Below, in pieces: positions 52,216 through 59,899 of a stretch of 64,000 nucleotides of DNA. Below the pieces are notes generated by a model. That model did no database searches. It saw only the letters and a program-made list of their open reading frames with translations, and had not been told where the DNA came from. The first letter of the stretch is position 1. Every line of letters starts with the position of its first letter. The position numbers and the translations under genes are program-made. This stretch comes from CAYWRO01 sp964460345 (lineage in GTDB: Bacteria; Planctomycetota; Phycisphaerae; Phycisphaerales; UBA1924). The stretch is from the NCBI GenBank assembly GCA_964460345.1, contig CAYWRO010000008.1, positions 1-64,000 of the forward strand. Direction: 5' to 3'.

Positions 52216-52959
52216 ATGTCCGACCAGGGCGCGCCGGGGAAGGTGTGCATCAATTGCAATCGCGACTGTTCGAATCGTCCCCGGGTCAAGGACCGTGCCG
52301 GGCGATACGTCTGCCGCGAGTGCCTGAATCAGATGAAGGCGACCGGCCAAACGCTCCCGCCGCCGCCCCGGGCGGCGCGTCCGGCGGCCGCGCCGCCGAC
52401 GAGCGCTGAACCGGACGTTCTCGCAGCGCTGGTGGACGATGCCGTCTCCCGGCAGCCGGAGTCATGCCCGCACTGCGGCGTGCCCGCGCAGTCCGGCGCT
52501 GTCCTGTGCGTGCATTGCGGGTACAACCGTGAGACGGGCAAGTCGATCCACACCCGGGTGGAAAAGCCGAAGAAGGAAAAGGGTGAGAAGTCTGAGCGGC
52601 GCTTCGGCGGCGGAGGCGGGGGAAGCGACACCGGCGCTGTGGTTGCAGGTGCTATGTCCTTCGTTGTGCTCGCCGCCGTCTTCGGCTTTGCGTTCACAAG
52701 TCAGGAGGCAGCCGCGGGTTATCTCCTGCTCCAGGGGCTCTTCGGCCTGGTGGTGTCGATCACCGTGCTGGTGTTCGCGTTCATGGAAGATGTAGCGACC
52801 GGCTTTCTGACGCTGTGCGTGCCGTTTTACATCCTCTACTTCGTGTACGGCAAGTGTGAGAGCGCCTATGTAAAGGTGCTCTTCAGCGTCAACATCATCG
52901 CCAACATCGGCGCCGTCTACATCAATATCAATCAGATGACGGGGCCGGGGATAACCTGA
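52216..52959 (+). CDS. Membrane protein with two zinc-ribbon-like motifs
   Basis: 247 residues. An N-terminal zinc finger (C-I-N-C-N-R-D-C, then C-R-E-C near residue 33), a proline/alanine linker, a second ribbon (C-P-H-C-G-V-P and C-V-H-C-G-Y-N near 84-100), a charged lysine-rich stretch and three or four membrane segments in the last ~110 residues. The cytoplasmic zinc domains may bind protein or nucleic acid. The function is unknown. The start ATG 52,216 has GGAG seven bases upstream. The DUF2752 gene starts five bases after the stop, so the two form an operon. Confidence 0.8.
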   Translation: MSDQGAPGKVCINCNRDCSNRPRVKDRAGRYVCRECLNQMKATGQTLPPPPRAARPAAAPPTSAEPDVLAALVDDAVSRQPESCPHCGVPAQSGAVLCVHCGYNRETGKSIHTRVEKPKKEKGEKSERRFGGGGGGSDTGAVVAGAMSFVVLAAVFGFAFTSQEAAAGYLLLQGLFGLVVSITVLVFAFMEDVATGFLTLCVPFYILYFVYGKCESAYVKVLFSVNIIANIGAVYININQMTGPGIT

Positions 52960-52963
52960 TGTG

Positions 52964-53371
52964 ATGGATTGCAGGCAGTCCACCCGCTGGCGGCTGCTCA
53001 CCGCGGGAACGGTGGCGTTTGCCTGGTTCGTGGTGTTCGCCGCGTTTGTCCACCCGCCACACGGGACAGGCATCCCGCTCTGTTTCTGGCACTCGGTCTC
53101 GTCCGTGCGGTGCCCGGGCTGCGGGCTCTCTCGCAGCATCAGCAGCCTCGCGCACGGCCATTGGGCCGACAGCCTCCGGTATCACCCCTTCGGCTTCGCG
53201 GTTTTCGCGCTCTGCGCGGCGGTCGCGGCGATGAGCGTGCTCCGCCGGCCAAGCCGGGACAAGGCGGAGCCGCGGGCCTTTCGGGTCGGGTTCATCTGGT
53301 TCGCCGCGGCGTTCATCCTGATCGGCGCGGCCAGAACGGTGTGGGACATCCTCCGTCTGCACGGACCGTAG
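52964..53371 (+). CDS. DUF2752 membrane protein
   Basis: 135 residues, three hydrophobic segments. The hallmark of DUF2752, C-P-G-C-G-L-S-R-S followed by a short helix and H-P-F-G, is present near residues 51-75. The role of the family is unknown. It overlaps no other gene and follows the zinc-ribbon membrane protein closely. A GTG immediately before the ATG is an alternative start. Confidence 0.85.
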   Translation: MDCRQSTRWRLLTAGTVAFAWFVVFAAFVHPPHGTGIPLCFWHSVSSVRCPGCGLSRSISSLAHGHWADSLRYHPFGFAVFALCAAVAAMSVLRRPSRDKAEPRAFRVGFIWFAAAFILIGAARTVWDILRLHGP

Positions 53372-53436
53372 CCGGAGCGACCGCGTAACCGCGCTCTGCT
53401 CGCGCACCGCTTGCCGCGCGCATAAACTTCAATCGA

Positions 53437-54999
53437 ATGACCGGCGACCTCTCTCTGCCCGTCCTGCCATCGCCCTCAGTCCCTCCGCGGGGCCGGTCGG
53501 CGGCTGCGCACCTTGATCACGAGGCCATGGAGAAGAAGGAGAAGTGCGCCGTTTTCGGCATCTGGAACGGCGTGAAGGCCCACGGGGCGGGAAGCAACGG
53601 GACGACCACCCCGCGCGGCGACGCCGCCAACATCACCTACATGGGCCTCTACGCCCTGCAGCACCGCGGCCAGGAGTCTTCCGGCATCGCCGTGACGGAC
53701 GGGCTGGCGATCCACGGGCACACGGGGATGGGCCTGGTGCCGGAGGTCTTCAGCGGTCTCGTGCTGGCCGAGCTCGAGCGGCGCAATGGCGGGGGCGGGA
53801 GCGGGGGGGCGATCGGACACAACCGCTACTCCACCGCCGGCGGTTCGCGGGCGTGCAACGCCCAGCCGCTCGTCGAGACCTTCTACGGCGGCCAGGTCGC
53901 CGTCGCCCACAACGGCAACCTCATCAACGCCGCGGCGTTCCGCGACCAGTTCGGGCGGGCCGGGCACCTCTTCCACACGACCAGCGACACGGAGGTGATC
54001 ATCCACCTCCTGGCGGCGCCGGAGCAGCAGAGCGCCGTCGACCCCCTTGCGGCGACGCTGCGGCGGCTGCAGGGGGCCTTTTCGCTCGTCTTTCTCTTTC
54101 CCGACCGGATTGAGGCGGCTCGCGACCCGCACGGGTGGCGGCCGCTCGTGCTCGGCGAGCTGCCTGACGGCCGCCCGGTCGTCGCCAGCGAGACCATCGC
54201 CCTGGACGTCATCGCGGCGAAGTACATCCGCGAGGTGGAGCCCGGGGAGATCGTCCGGCTGGATGACAACGGCGTGCATTCGCGCCGCTTCGCCGACCGC
54301 GCGGAGCGGCCCGCCTACTGCGTCTTTGAGCACGTTTACTTCGCCAACCCCGCCAGCACCGTCTTCGGCCAGAACGTGCAGATCGTCCGCGAGTCTCTCG
54401 GGGCGCGTCTCGCGGCGGAGGCCCCGGTCGAGGCCGACTGCGTGATGCCGATGCCCGACTCCGGGCGCTCCGCGGCCCAGGGGTACGCCGTCGCCAGCGG
54501 CATCCCGTACCGCGAGGGGATCGTGCCGAACCGCTACGTCGGCCGCACGTTCATCAAGCCGACGCAGGGGGAGCGCTCCGCCGCGGTGCGGCTCAAGCTC
54601 AACGTCATCCGCGACATCGTCGAGGGCAAGAAGCTGATCGTCGTCGACGATTCCATCGTCCGCGGCACGACGACGCGGCTGAAGATGCAGCAGATCCGCG
54701 CGGCGGGCGCGAAGGAGATCCACCTGCGGATCTCGTGCCCGCCGATCCGCCACCCGTGCTACTTCGGCGTCGACTTCGCGACGCGCGACCAGCTCATCGC
54801 CCACAACCGCAGCGTCGAGGAGATCCGCGAGTTCCTCGGCGTGGATTCGCTGCACTTCCTCTCGATGGAAGGGATGCTCTCGTGCGTCAACCGCGACCAG
54901 GAGCATTACTGCACGGCGTGCTTCTCCGGCGACTACCGCCTCGATCTGGAGCACCCGACGACGGAGGAGGGCGTCAGCTCGCAGTTGCGGATGTTCTGA
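53437..54999 (+). CDS. purF: Amidophosphoribosyltransferase
   Basis: 520 residues. It makes 5-phosphoribosylamine from PRPP and glutamine, the first step of purine synthesis. The class II glutaminase part has the N-terminal nucleophile region E-K-C-A-V-F-G, with Cys37 exposed after removal of a propeptide, plus L-Q-H-R-G-Q-E-S-S-G and H-N-G-N-L. The PRPP loop V-V-D-D-S-I-V-R-G-T-T lies near residue 405. C-terminal cysteines (about 380-490) suggest the iron-sulfur form. The start is uncertain: ATG at 53,437 gives a 36-residue propeptide; ATG at 53,527 would leave six. Confidence 0.95.
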   Translation: MTGDLSLPVLPSPSVPPRGRSAAAHLDHEAMEKKEKCAVFGIWNGVKAHGAGSNGTTTPRGDAANITYMGLYALQHRGQESSGIAVTDGLAIHGHTGMGLVPEVFSGLVLAELERRNGGGGSGGAIGHNRYSTAGGSRACNAQPLVETFYGGQVAVAHNGNLINAAAFRDQFGRAGHLFHTTSDTEVIIHLLAAPEQQSAVDPLAATLRRLQGAFSLVFLFPDRIEAARDPHGWRPLVLGELPDGRPVVASETIALDVIAAKYIREVEPGEIVRLDDNGVHSRRFADRAERPAYCVFEHVYFANPASTVFGQNVQIVRESLGARLAAEAPVEADCVMPMPDSGRSAAQGYAVASGIPYREGIVPNRYVGRTFIKPTQGERSAAVRLKLNVIRDIVEGKKLIVVDDSIVRGTTTRLKMQQIRAAGAKEIHLRISCPPIRHPCYFGVDFATRDQLIAHNRSVEEIREFLGVDSLHFLSMEGMLSCVNRDQEHYCTACFSGDYRLDLEHPTTEEGVSSQLRMF

Positions 55000-55077
55000 C
55001 GGCGCGCTGAAGAGGAACGCGGAGAGCGCAGGGGGAACGCAGGGGGCGCGGAGCGGGGGAGGGTTATCCAAACAATC

Positions 55078-55542
55078 TCACGAAGCGTGCGGCGCGGGCA
55101 CGTCTGCTTCGCCTCGCACTTCCCCGCACTCCGGGCATGCTGGCGCCTCAATGCCGCGCAGGTCGTAGCCGCAGTGGATGCAGATGGGGATGCCGGCGAG
55201 GACGAGCTGGCGGCGGACGCCGGTGCGCAGCTCGCGGAGCTTGGGCGCGTCGAAGACGACCGAAGCGGCGAAGACGATCACGACTGCTGCGGAGAGCAGG
55301 CGGCTGCCGCACAGCACGTTCGGGGCGAACACGGCCAGAAGGCACAGCGGGAGCAGGATGAAGAGCCACGAGTGTCCGCCGCGCATGCTGGTCAGTTCGC
55401 GATGGGCTTCGCGAAAGGCGGCGCGGCGCGCCGGGCCGCGGGGGAGCAGGCGCAGCTCGGCGATGCGCCACGACCACAGCCACCAGTCGATGATCCGGTA
55501 GCCGAGGCGGCCGTTCACCGGCGGGCCGTCGTTGGGCGACAT
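55078..55542 (-). CDS. Small membrane protein with zinc ribbon
   Basis: 154 residues. A basic, tryptophan-rich N-terminal half is followed by two hydrophobic segments (about 58-75 and 79-98) and a C-terminal ribbon I-H-C-G-Y-D-L-R-G-I and C-P-E-C-G. Same architecture as the genes at 4724 and 12,517. Function unknown. Array 4 lies just upstream of its start, on the 5' side. Confidence 0.78.
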   Translation of the reverse strand: MSPNDGPPVNGRLGYRIIDWWLWSWRIAELRLLPRGPARRAAFREAHRELTSMRGGHSWLFILLPLCLLAVFAPNVLCGSRLLSAAVVIVFAASVVFDAPKLRELRTGVRRQLVLAGIPICIHCGYDLRGIEAPACPECGEVRGEADVPAPHAS

Positions 55543-55627
55543 CGGCCCATCGTAGGTGATGAACGCCTCCTTCCGGCCCGCCTGGCCGCCGCCGCGCTGT
55601 TATTCGGACCATCCGCGCAGCGCGGAA

Positions 55628-55837
55628 GCGCAACAACGGCGCGTTGCCGCGCTTCGGCGCGGCTTTGACGGGCGTCACGGCGCAATTGTCGCGCTGCAAC
55701 ACGGCGTTGAGGCGCGTCAAAATGACTTTGACGCGCGTCAAAGTCATTTTGACGCGCTTCCAAGCCGTCTTGAAGCGCGACAATTGCGCGATGAAGGGCC
55801 TCAGCGCCCGTTTGTCGCCCGATGGCGGGCCTGCACG
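55628..55837. repeat. 21-bp periodic intergenic array 4 (GCGC core)
   Basis: GCGC or a close variant begins units at 55,628, 55,649, 55,670, 55,691, 55,712, 55,733, 55,754, 55,775, 55,796 and 55,817, an exact 21-bp ladder. The central units read GCGCGTCAAAATGACTTTGAC and GCGCGTCAAAGTCATTTTGAC, which are nearly reverse complements of each other, so TTTGACGCGCGTCAAA is a palindrome. The array lies between two divergent genes and so covers both promoter regions. Heptapeptide-like open frames on both strands are artefacts of the period. Confidence 0.9.
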
Positions 55838-55905
55838 GCCCGGAGAGGGGCTCGCCGCGGCCGAAGAGGGTTCCCGCTCGCCACCGGACCTACATTCCCC
55901 GCGAC

Positions 55906-56898
55906 ATGACGAAGCACACGCTCACGCTCGCGCACTCCCCCGACTCCGATGACATGGTCATGTGGTGGCCGCTGGCCGGGATGGTCGGCCCCGACGGCGT
56001 CCCCGCGCCCGGCGAGGAGGGGCGGCCCGCGATCGTCTCGGAGCGGTTCGCCTTCCGGACGATCGCCGAGGACATCGAGCGGCTCAACCGCCGCGCGATC
56101 GAGGTGGGGGACCTGGACACCACGGCGATCAGCGCTCACACCTATCCGCACGTGGCGGGGCGGTACCGGATCACGGCGTGCGGGGCGTCGATGGGGGACG
56201 GGTACGGGCCGCGCGTGGTCGTCCCGGCCGATTCCCACGTCGAGACCGTCCGCGACCTGGTGCGCCTCGGCGTGCGAGTCGCCGTTCCGGGGGTTCGCAC
56301 GACGGCGTTTCTCGTGCTCAGTTTGCTGGCGGGCGAGCAGGGAGGCGGCCACGGAGAGGGGCAGGGAGGGGGGCTGCAGCACGAGGAGATGCTCTTTTCC
56401 GACGTCATCGGAGCGGTCCAGTCCGGCCGCTGCGGCGCGGGGCTGCTCATCCACGAGGCCCAGCTCAACTACGGCGAGGCGGGCCTGCGCCTGATCGCGG
56501 ACCTCGGGGCCGTCTGGAAGAGCCGCACCGGCCTGCCCCTGCCCCTGGGGCTGAACGTCGTCCGCCGCGATCTCGACGAGCGCTTCGGAGCCGGAAGCGA
56601 AAAAGAAGTAGCAATGCTACTGGAATCTTCCGTTCGCCACGGGCGTACACAGGTGGACGCGTCGCGGCGGTTTCTTCGCCTCCACGCCGGTGGAGGGCTC
56701 GGGGGACCGGCGGCCGGGCGCGATGAATGGCTCGACGACGACCTGCTGGACCGGTACATGGCGATGTACGTGAACGAGCACACGCAGGACATGGGCCGCA
56801 GGGGCGAGGAAGCCCTCACGCGGCTGTACGCCGACGCCGCGGCCGCCGGGCTCTGCCCGGATCCCGGCCCGATTGACGTTCTCCGCTCCAACGGCTGA
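55906..56898 (+). CDS. mqnD: 1,4-dihydroxy-6-naphthoate synthase
   Basis: 330 residues. MqnD acts in the futalosine route to menaquinone, converting cyclic dehypoxanthine futalosine. The start M-T-K-H-T-L-T-L-A-H-S-P-D-S-D-D and I-S-A-H-T-Y-P, with G-D-G-Y-G-P near residue 90, match the family of periplasmic-binding-like lyases. It is longer than usual: glycine-rich insertions lie near residues 142-155 (G-H-G-E-G-Q-G-G-G) and 248-275. The start is set by the conserved M-T-K; the preceding region is array 4. No other menaquinone gene is in the window. Confidence 0.9.
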   Translation: MTKHTLTLAHSPDSDDMVMWWPLAGMVGPDGVPAPGEEGRPAIVSERFAFRTIAEDIERLNRRAIEVGDLDTTAISAHTYPHVAGRYRITACGASMGDGYGPRVVVPADSHVETVRDLVRLGVRVAVPGVRTTAFLVLSLLAGEQGGGHGEGQGGGLQHEEMLFSDVIGAVQSGRCGAGLLIHEAQLNYGEAGLRLIADLGAVWKSRTGLPLPLGLNVVRRDLDERFGAGSEKEVAMLLESSVRHGRTQVDASRRFLRLHAGGGLGGPAAGRDEWLDDDLLDRYMAMYVNEHTQDMGRRGEEALTRLYADAAAAGLCPDPGPIDVLRSNG

Positions 56899-56916
56899 CC
56901 CCCTCTCTCCGCACGG

Positions 56917-57867
56917 ATGCCCATGAAGAGACTCTGCCGCACCGTCGTCCACCGCCTGAACCCGCAGCGCAGGCGGCTTCGCTGGCCGCTCAAGGCGGGG
57001 CTGTTCCTGCTGGCGGTGCTGCTGGTGACGTTCCCGCGCTTGGACCTGCTGGCCCGGAACATCGTCCACTGGAGCAACGTGAACGCGCTGATCGATCCGG
57101 ACTCGCCGGCGCTGGATGAACTGGCCCTCGAGGTCGAGCCGCTCCTGGTCGGTCGGCCGAAGGGGCCCGAGGCGCTGGCGATCGTCGAGGGGATCGTCCA
57201 CGCGCGGATTCCGTACGCCTGGGACTGGCAGACCTGGGGCGTCGCCGACTACATGCCCACCGTCGAGCAGACCATGAAGGCCGGGCGCGAGGACTGCGAC
57301 GGCCGCGCGCTGGTGGCGGCCTCCCTGCTCCAGCGCTTCGGCTACGACGCCCGCCTCAAGAGCGACCTGACGCACGTCTGGGTCTGGACGCCGCAGGGGG
57401 AGACCATGGCGCCGCGGGAAACCGCCGGCAGAACGATGATCGGCGCCGACACCGCCGGCACGAAGCTCGACCTGCTCGCCCTGGCTGACCCGCGCGCCCT
57501 GCTGATCGACATGCCCAAGGCCGTCGCCTACGGCGTGAGCGTCTTCCCCGCGTGGCGCGAACTGATCCTGCTGAGCGTCTTCTGCGGACTCATCCTGCGG
57601 CCCGGCTTCTTGCGCGGCCGCGCCGCCGTCGGCGTGCTGATGCTCGTCGGCGCCGGCGTCATGCTCCGATATTCCTGCGGCGACGTCGCCTGCGCGCACG
57701 GCGCGTGGGGCGGCCTGGCGCTGGCGGCCTCCGGCCTCCGCAGCCTCCTGATTGCCGCGCGCGGGCGGCCGATAAGCACGGCAGGCACGCCTGCGCCGGC
57801 GCAAGGTGCAGTTGTTGCGGCCGAATCCACCGGCGCGGCTGGTTCTCAGGTCGCGGTCGGCGCATAG
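56917..57867 (+). CDS. Membrane protein with transglutaminase-like domain
   Basis: 316 residues. One N-terminal membrane helix (about 26-44), a transglutaminase-like core (about 80-165) and three more hydrophobic segments near 208-270. The Cys-His pair is visible: G-R-E-D-C-D-G-R-A near residue 127 and T-H-V-W-V-W near 150, with an Asp-like third member probably in the following loop. It may be a cysteine protease or transglutaminase acting near the membrane. The gene follows mqnD by 18 bases and may be cotranscribed. Confidence 0.8.
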   Translation: MPMKRLCRTVVHRLNPQRRRLRWPLKAGLFLLAVLLVTFPRLDLLARNIVHWSNVNALIDPDSPALDELALEVEPLLVGRPKGPEALAIVEGIVHARIPYAWDWQTWGVADYMPTVEQTMKAGREDCDGRALVAASLLQRFGYDARLKSDLTHVWVWTPQGETMAPRETAGRTMIGADTAGTKLDLLALADPRALLIDMPKAVAYGVSVFPAWRELILLSVFCGLILRPGFLRGRAAVGVLMLVGAGVMLRYSCGDVACAHGAWGGLALAASGLRSLLIAARGRPISTAGTPAPAQGAVVAAESTGAAGSQVAVGA

Positions 57868-57993
57868 TTTGGCCCGGCCGGGGCGCGAAAGCCGCTTCCG
57901 GCCTGCGGCCGTACCGACGTTGAGGTGTGGGAGTGCCGGCCGCTCGTTTGCCGGTTTGTTGCGCTGCAGACAGGTTGCAAGGAGTTCCGCCGA

Positions 57994-59883
57994 ATGCCGG
58001 GAAGTCATCCGCGTGCGCGCCGTGCGCTAGAAGTGATCTGGGCGACCGCGGGCCTGGCGCTGGTCGCGGGCGTAGCCATCGGCGTGAACCCGATCCCCTC
58101 CACGCTGAACGACTTCTACCAGCCGGGCACGCAGCCGGGGGTGCTCACCGACTCCATGATGAGCGCGATGAACAACTGCCGCTTCTGCCACGGCGAGTAC
58201 AACGAGGCGCACGCCCCCTTTGATCGCTGGGCGGCAAGCATGATGGGCCAGGCCGCACGCGACCCGATCTTTCACGCCTGCCTGGACATCGCTTTGCAGG
58301 ATTCTCCCGCCGCCGGTGAGATGTGCCTCCGCTGCCACACGCCGCAAGGGTGGCTCGCCGGGCGGTCATCCCCGCCGGATGGCTCCGCGCTGGCCGGCGC
58401 GGACCTTGAAGGCGTCGCCTGCTCCGTCTGTCACCGCATGGTGGACCCGCAGCAGGATCCGATGCTGACCAATCCACCGGAAGACGGCGCGATTTTGCAG
58501 GCGCTGGCCGCGTCCGGCGACCTGCCGTCCGCGCCGCACAGCGGCACGTATGTCATCGATCCCGAGGATCGCCGCCGCGGCCCCTTCAATCTCAACGCCG
58601 ACTGGAATCACCAGGGCGGCTTCTTCTACCACGACTTTCTCCAGTCGCCCTTTCATCAGTCGTCGCAGCTCTGCGCGACGTGCCACGATGTGAGCAACCC
58701 GCTCTATGAGCGACAGGGGGATGGTTCGTACGCCCTGTCCGCCTACGACACGCCGCACGGAACGGGCAACAAGTACGAGCAGTTCCCCGTCGAACGCACC
58801 TACAGCGAGTGGGCCAGCAGCGCCTTCGCCCAGGGGCCGATCGAGATGGGCGGCCGCTTCGGCGGTAACAAGACGGCCGTGAGTTCGTGCCAGGACTGCC
58901 ACATGCCCGACACCTCCGGCGAGGGGTGTGCGCTGAATCCGCCGCTTCGGCACAACCTGCCGCAACACAACTTCAACGGCGCCAACTCGTGGGTTCTCGC
59001 CGCGATTAACGCCAGCAACCTCCAGGGCCAGACCGGACTGACCGACGAGAACGTCGAGGCCTCGCTCGAGCGCAACCGCAGGATGCTGGAGGCGGCCTCC
59101 GACCTGGCCCTCTACAGCGACGGCTCCACGCTGACGGCCCGCATCATCAACTATTCCGGACACAAGCTCCCCACCGGCTACGGCGAAGGCCGGCGCATGT
59201 GGATCCACGTTGTCTTTCAGGATGCGCTCGGGCAGGCCGTCGCCGAGTACGGTGCGTACGACCCCGAAACCGCCGTGCTCGATGCCACGGGCACACGCGT
59301 CTATGAAGTCGAACAAGGCGTTGATGCGGCCGTCGCCGCCGCGGCGGACCTGCCCGTCGGGCCGTCCTTCCACTTCGCGCTGAACAACAAGGTGTACAAG
59401 GACAACCGCATTCCGCCGATCGGGTTTACAAACGCTGCCTTCGAGCAGGTGCAGGCAGAGCCCGTGGCTCATGTGTACGCCGACGGCCAGCACTGGGACG
59501 ATGCGGCCTTCGCCATCCCCCCTGGCGCGGCGACAGCGCTGGTGACGGTGTATCACCAGACCACGACGAAGGAGTACATCGAGTTCCTGCGCGATGAGAA
59601 CGTGAACTCCGTCGGTGATCCGCTGAACCCGAGCACCGGTGAGATCGCCTACAACCTGTGGGTCGCGTTCGGCAAGAGCAAGCCCGTGGAGATGGACAAC
59701 GCGTCGATCAACCTGGCCTGTCCGTGCGATCTGGATGTGAACGGCGCGGACGTCTTCGACCTGCTTGCCTACCTGGACGGCTGGTTCGAAGCGGCGCCCG
59801 CCGCGGACTACGACCTGAGCGGCAGCGTCGATGTCTTCGACCTGCTGGCGTACCTGGATTGCTGGTTCGCGTGCCCCGTCTGA
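57994..59883 (+). CDS. Exported pentahaem cytochrome with dockerin-like tail
   Basis: 629 residues. A signal peptide (about 10-30) precedes five C-x-x-C-H haem sites: C-R-F-C-H, C-L-R-C-H, C-S-V-C-H, C-A-T-C-H and C-Q-D-C-H, all before residue 310. A beta-rich region follows (about 360-575), then cysteine-bounded GC-type dockerin-like segments with two D-V-F-D-L-L repeats near the end. It should be a periplasmic or cell-surface electron carrier. The start at 57,994 has AAGGAG nine bases upstream; the longer frame from 57,925 would not place the signal peptide at the N-terminus. No electron-transfer partner is adjacent. Confidence 0.92.
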   Translation: MPGSHPRARRALEVIWATAGLALVAGVAIGVNPIPSTLNDFYQPGTQPGVLTDSMMSAMNNCRFCHGEYNEAHAPFDRWAASMMGQAARDPIFHACLDIALQDSPAAGEMCLRCHTPQGWLAGRSSPPDGSALAGADLEGVACSVCHRMVDPQQDPMLTNPPEDGAILQALAASGDLPSAPHSGTYVIDPEDRRRGPFNLNADWNHQGGFFYHDFLQSPFHQSSQLCATCHDVSNPLYERQGDGSYALSAYDTPHGTGNKYEQFPVERTYSEWASSAFAQGPIEMGGRFGGNKTAVSSCQDCHMPDTSGEGCALNPPLRHNLPQHNFNGANSWVLAAINASNLQGQTGLTDENVEASLERNRRMLEAASDLALYSDGSTLTARIINYSGHKLPTGYGEGRRMWIHVVFQDALGQAVAEYGAYDPETAVLDATGTRVYEVEQGVDAAVAAAADLPVGPSFHFALNNKVYKDNRIPPIGFTNAAFEQVQAEPVAHVYADGQHWDDAAFAIPPGAATALVTVYHQTTTKEYIEFLRDENVNSVGDPLNPSTGEIAYNLWVAFGKSKPVEMDNASINLACPCDLDVNGADVFDLLAYLDGWFEAAPAADYDLSGSVDVFDLLAYLDCWFACPV

Positions 59884-59899
59884 TCCGCTCGCCGGCAGC

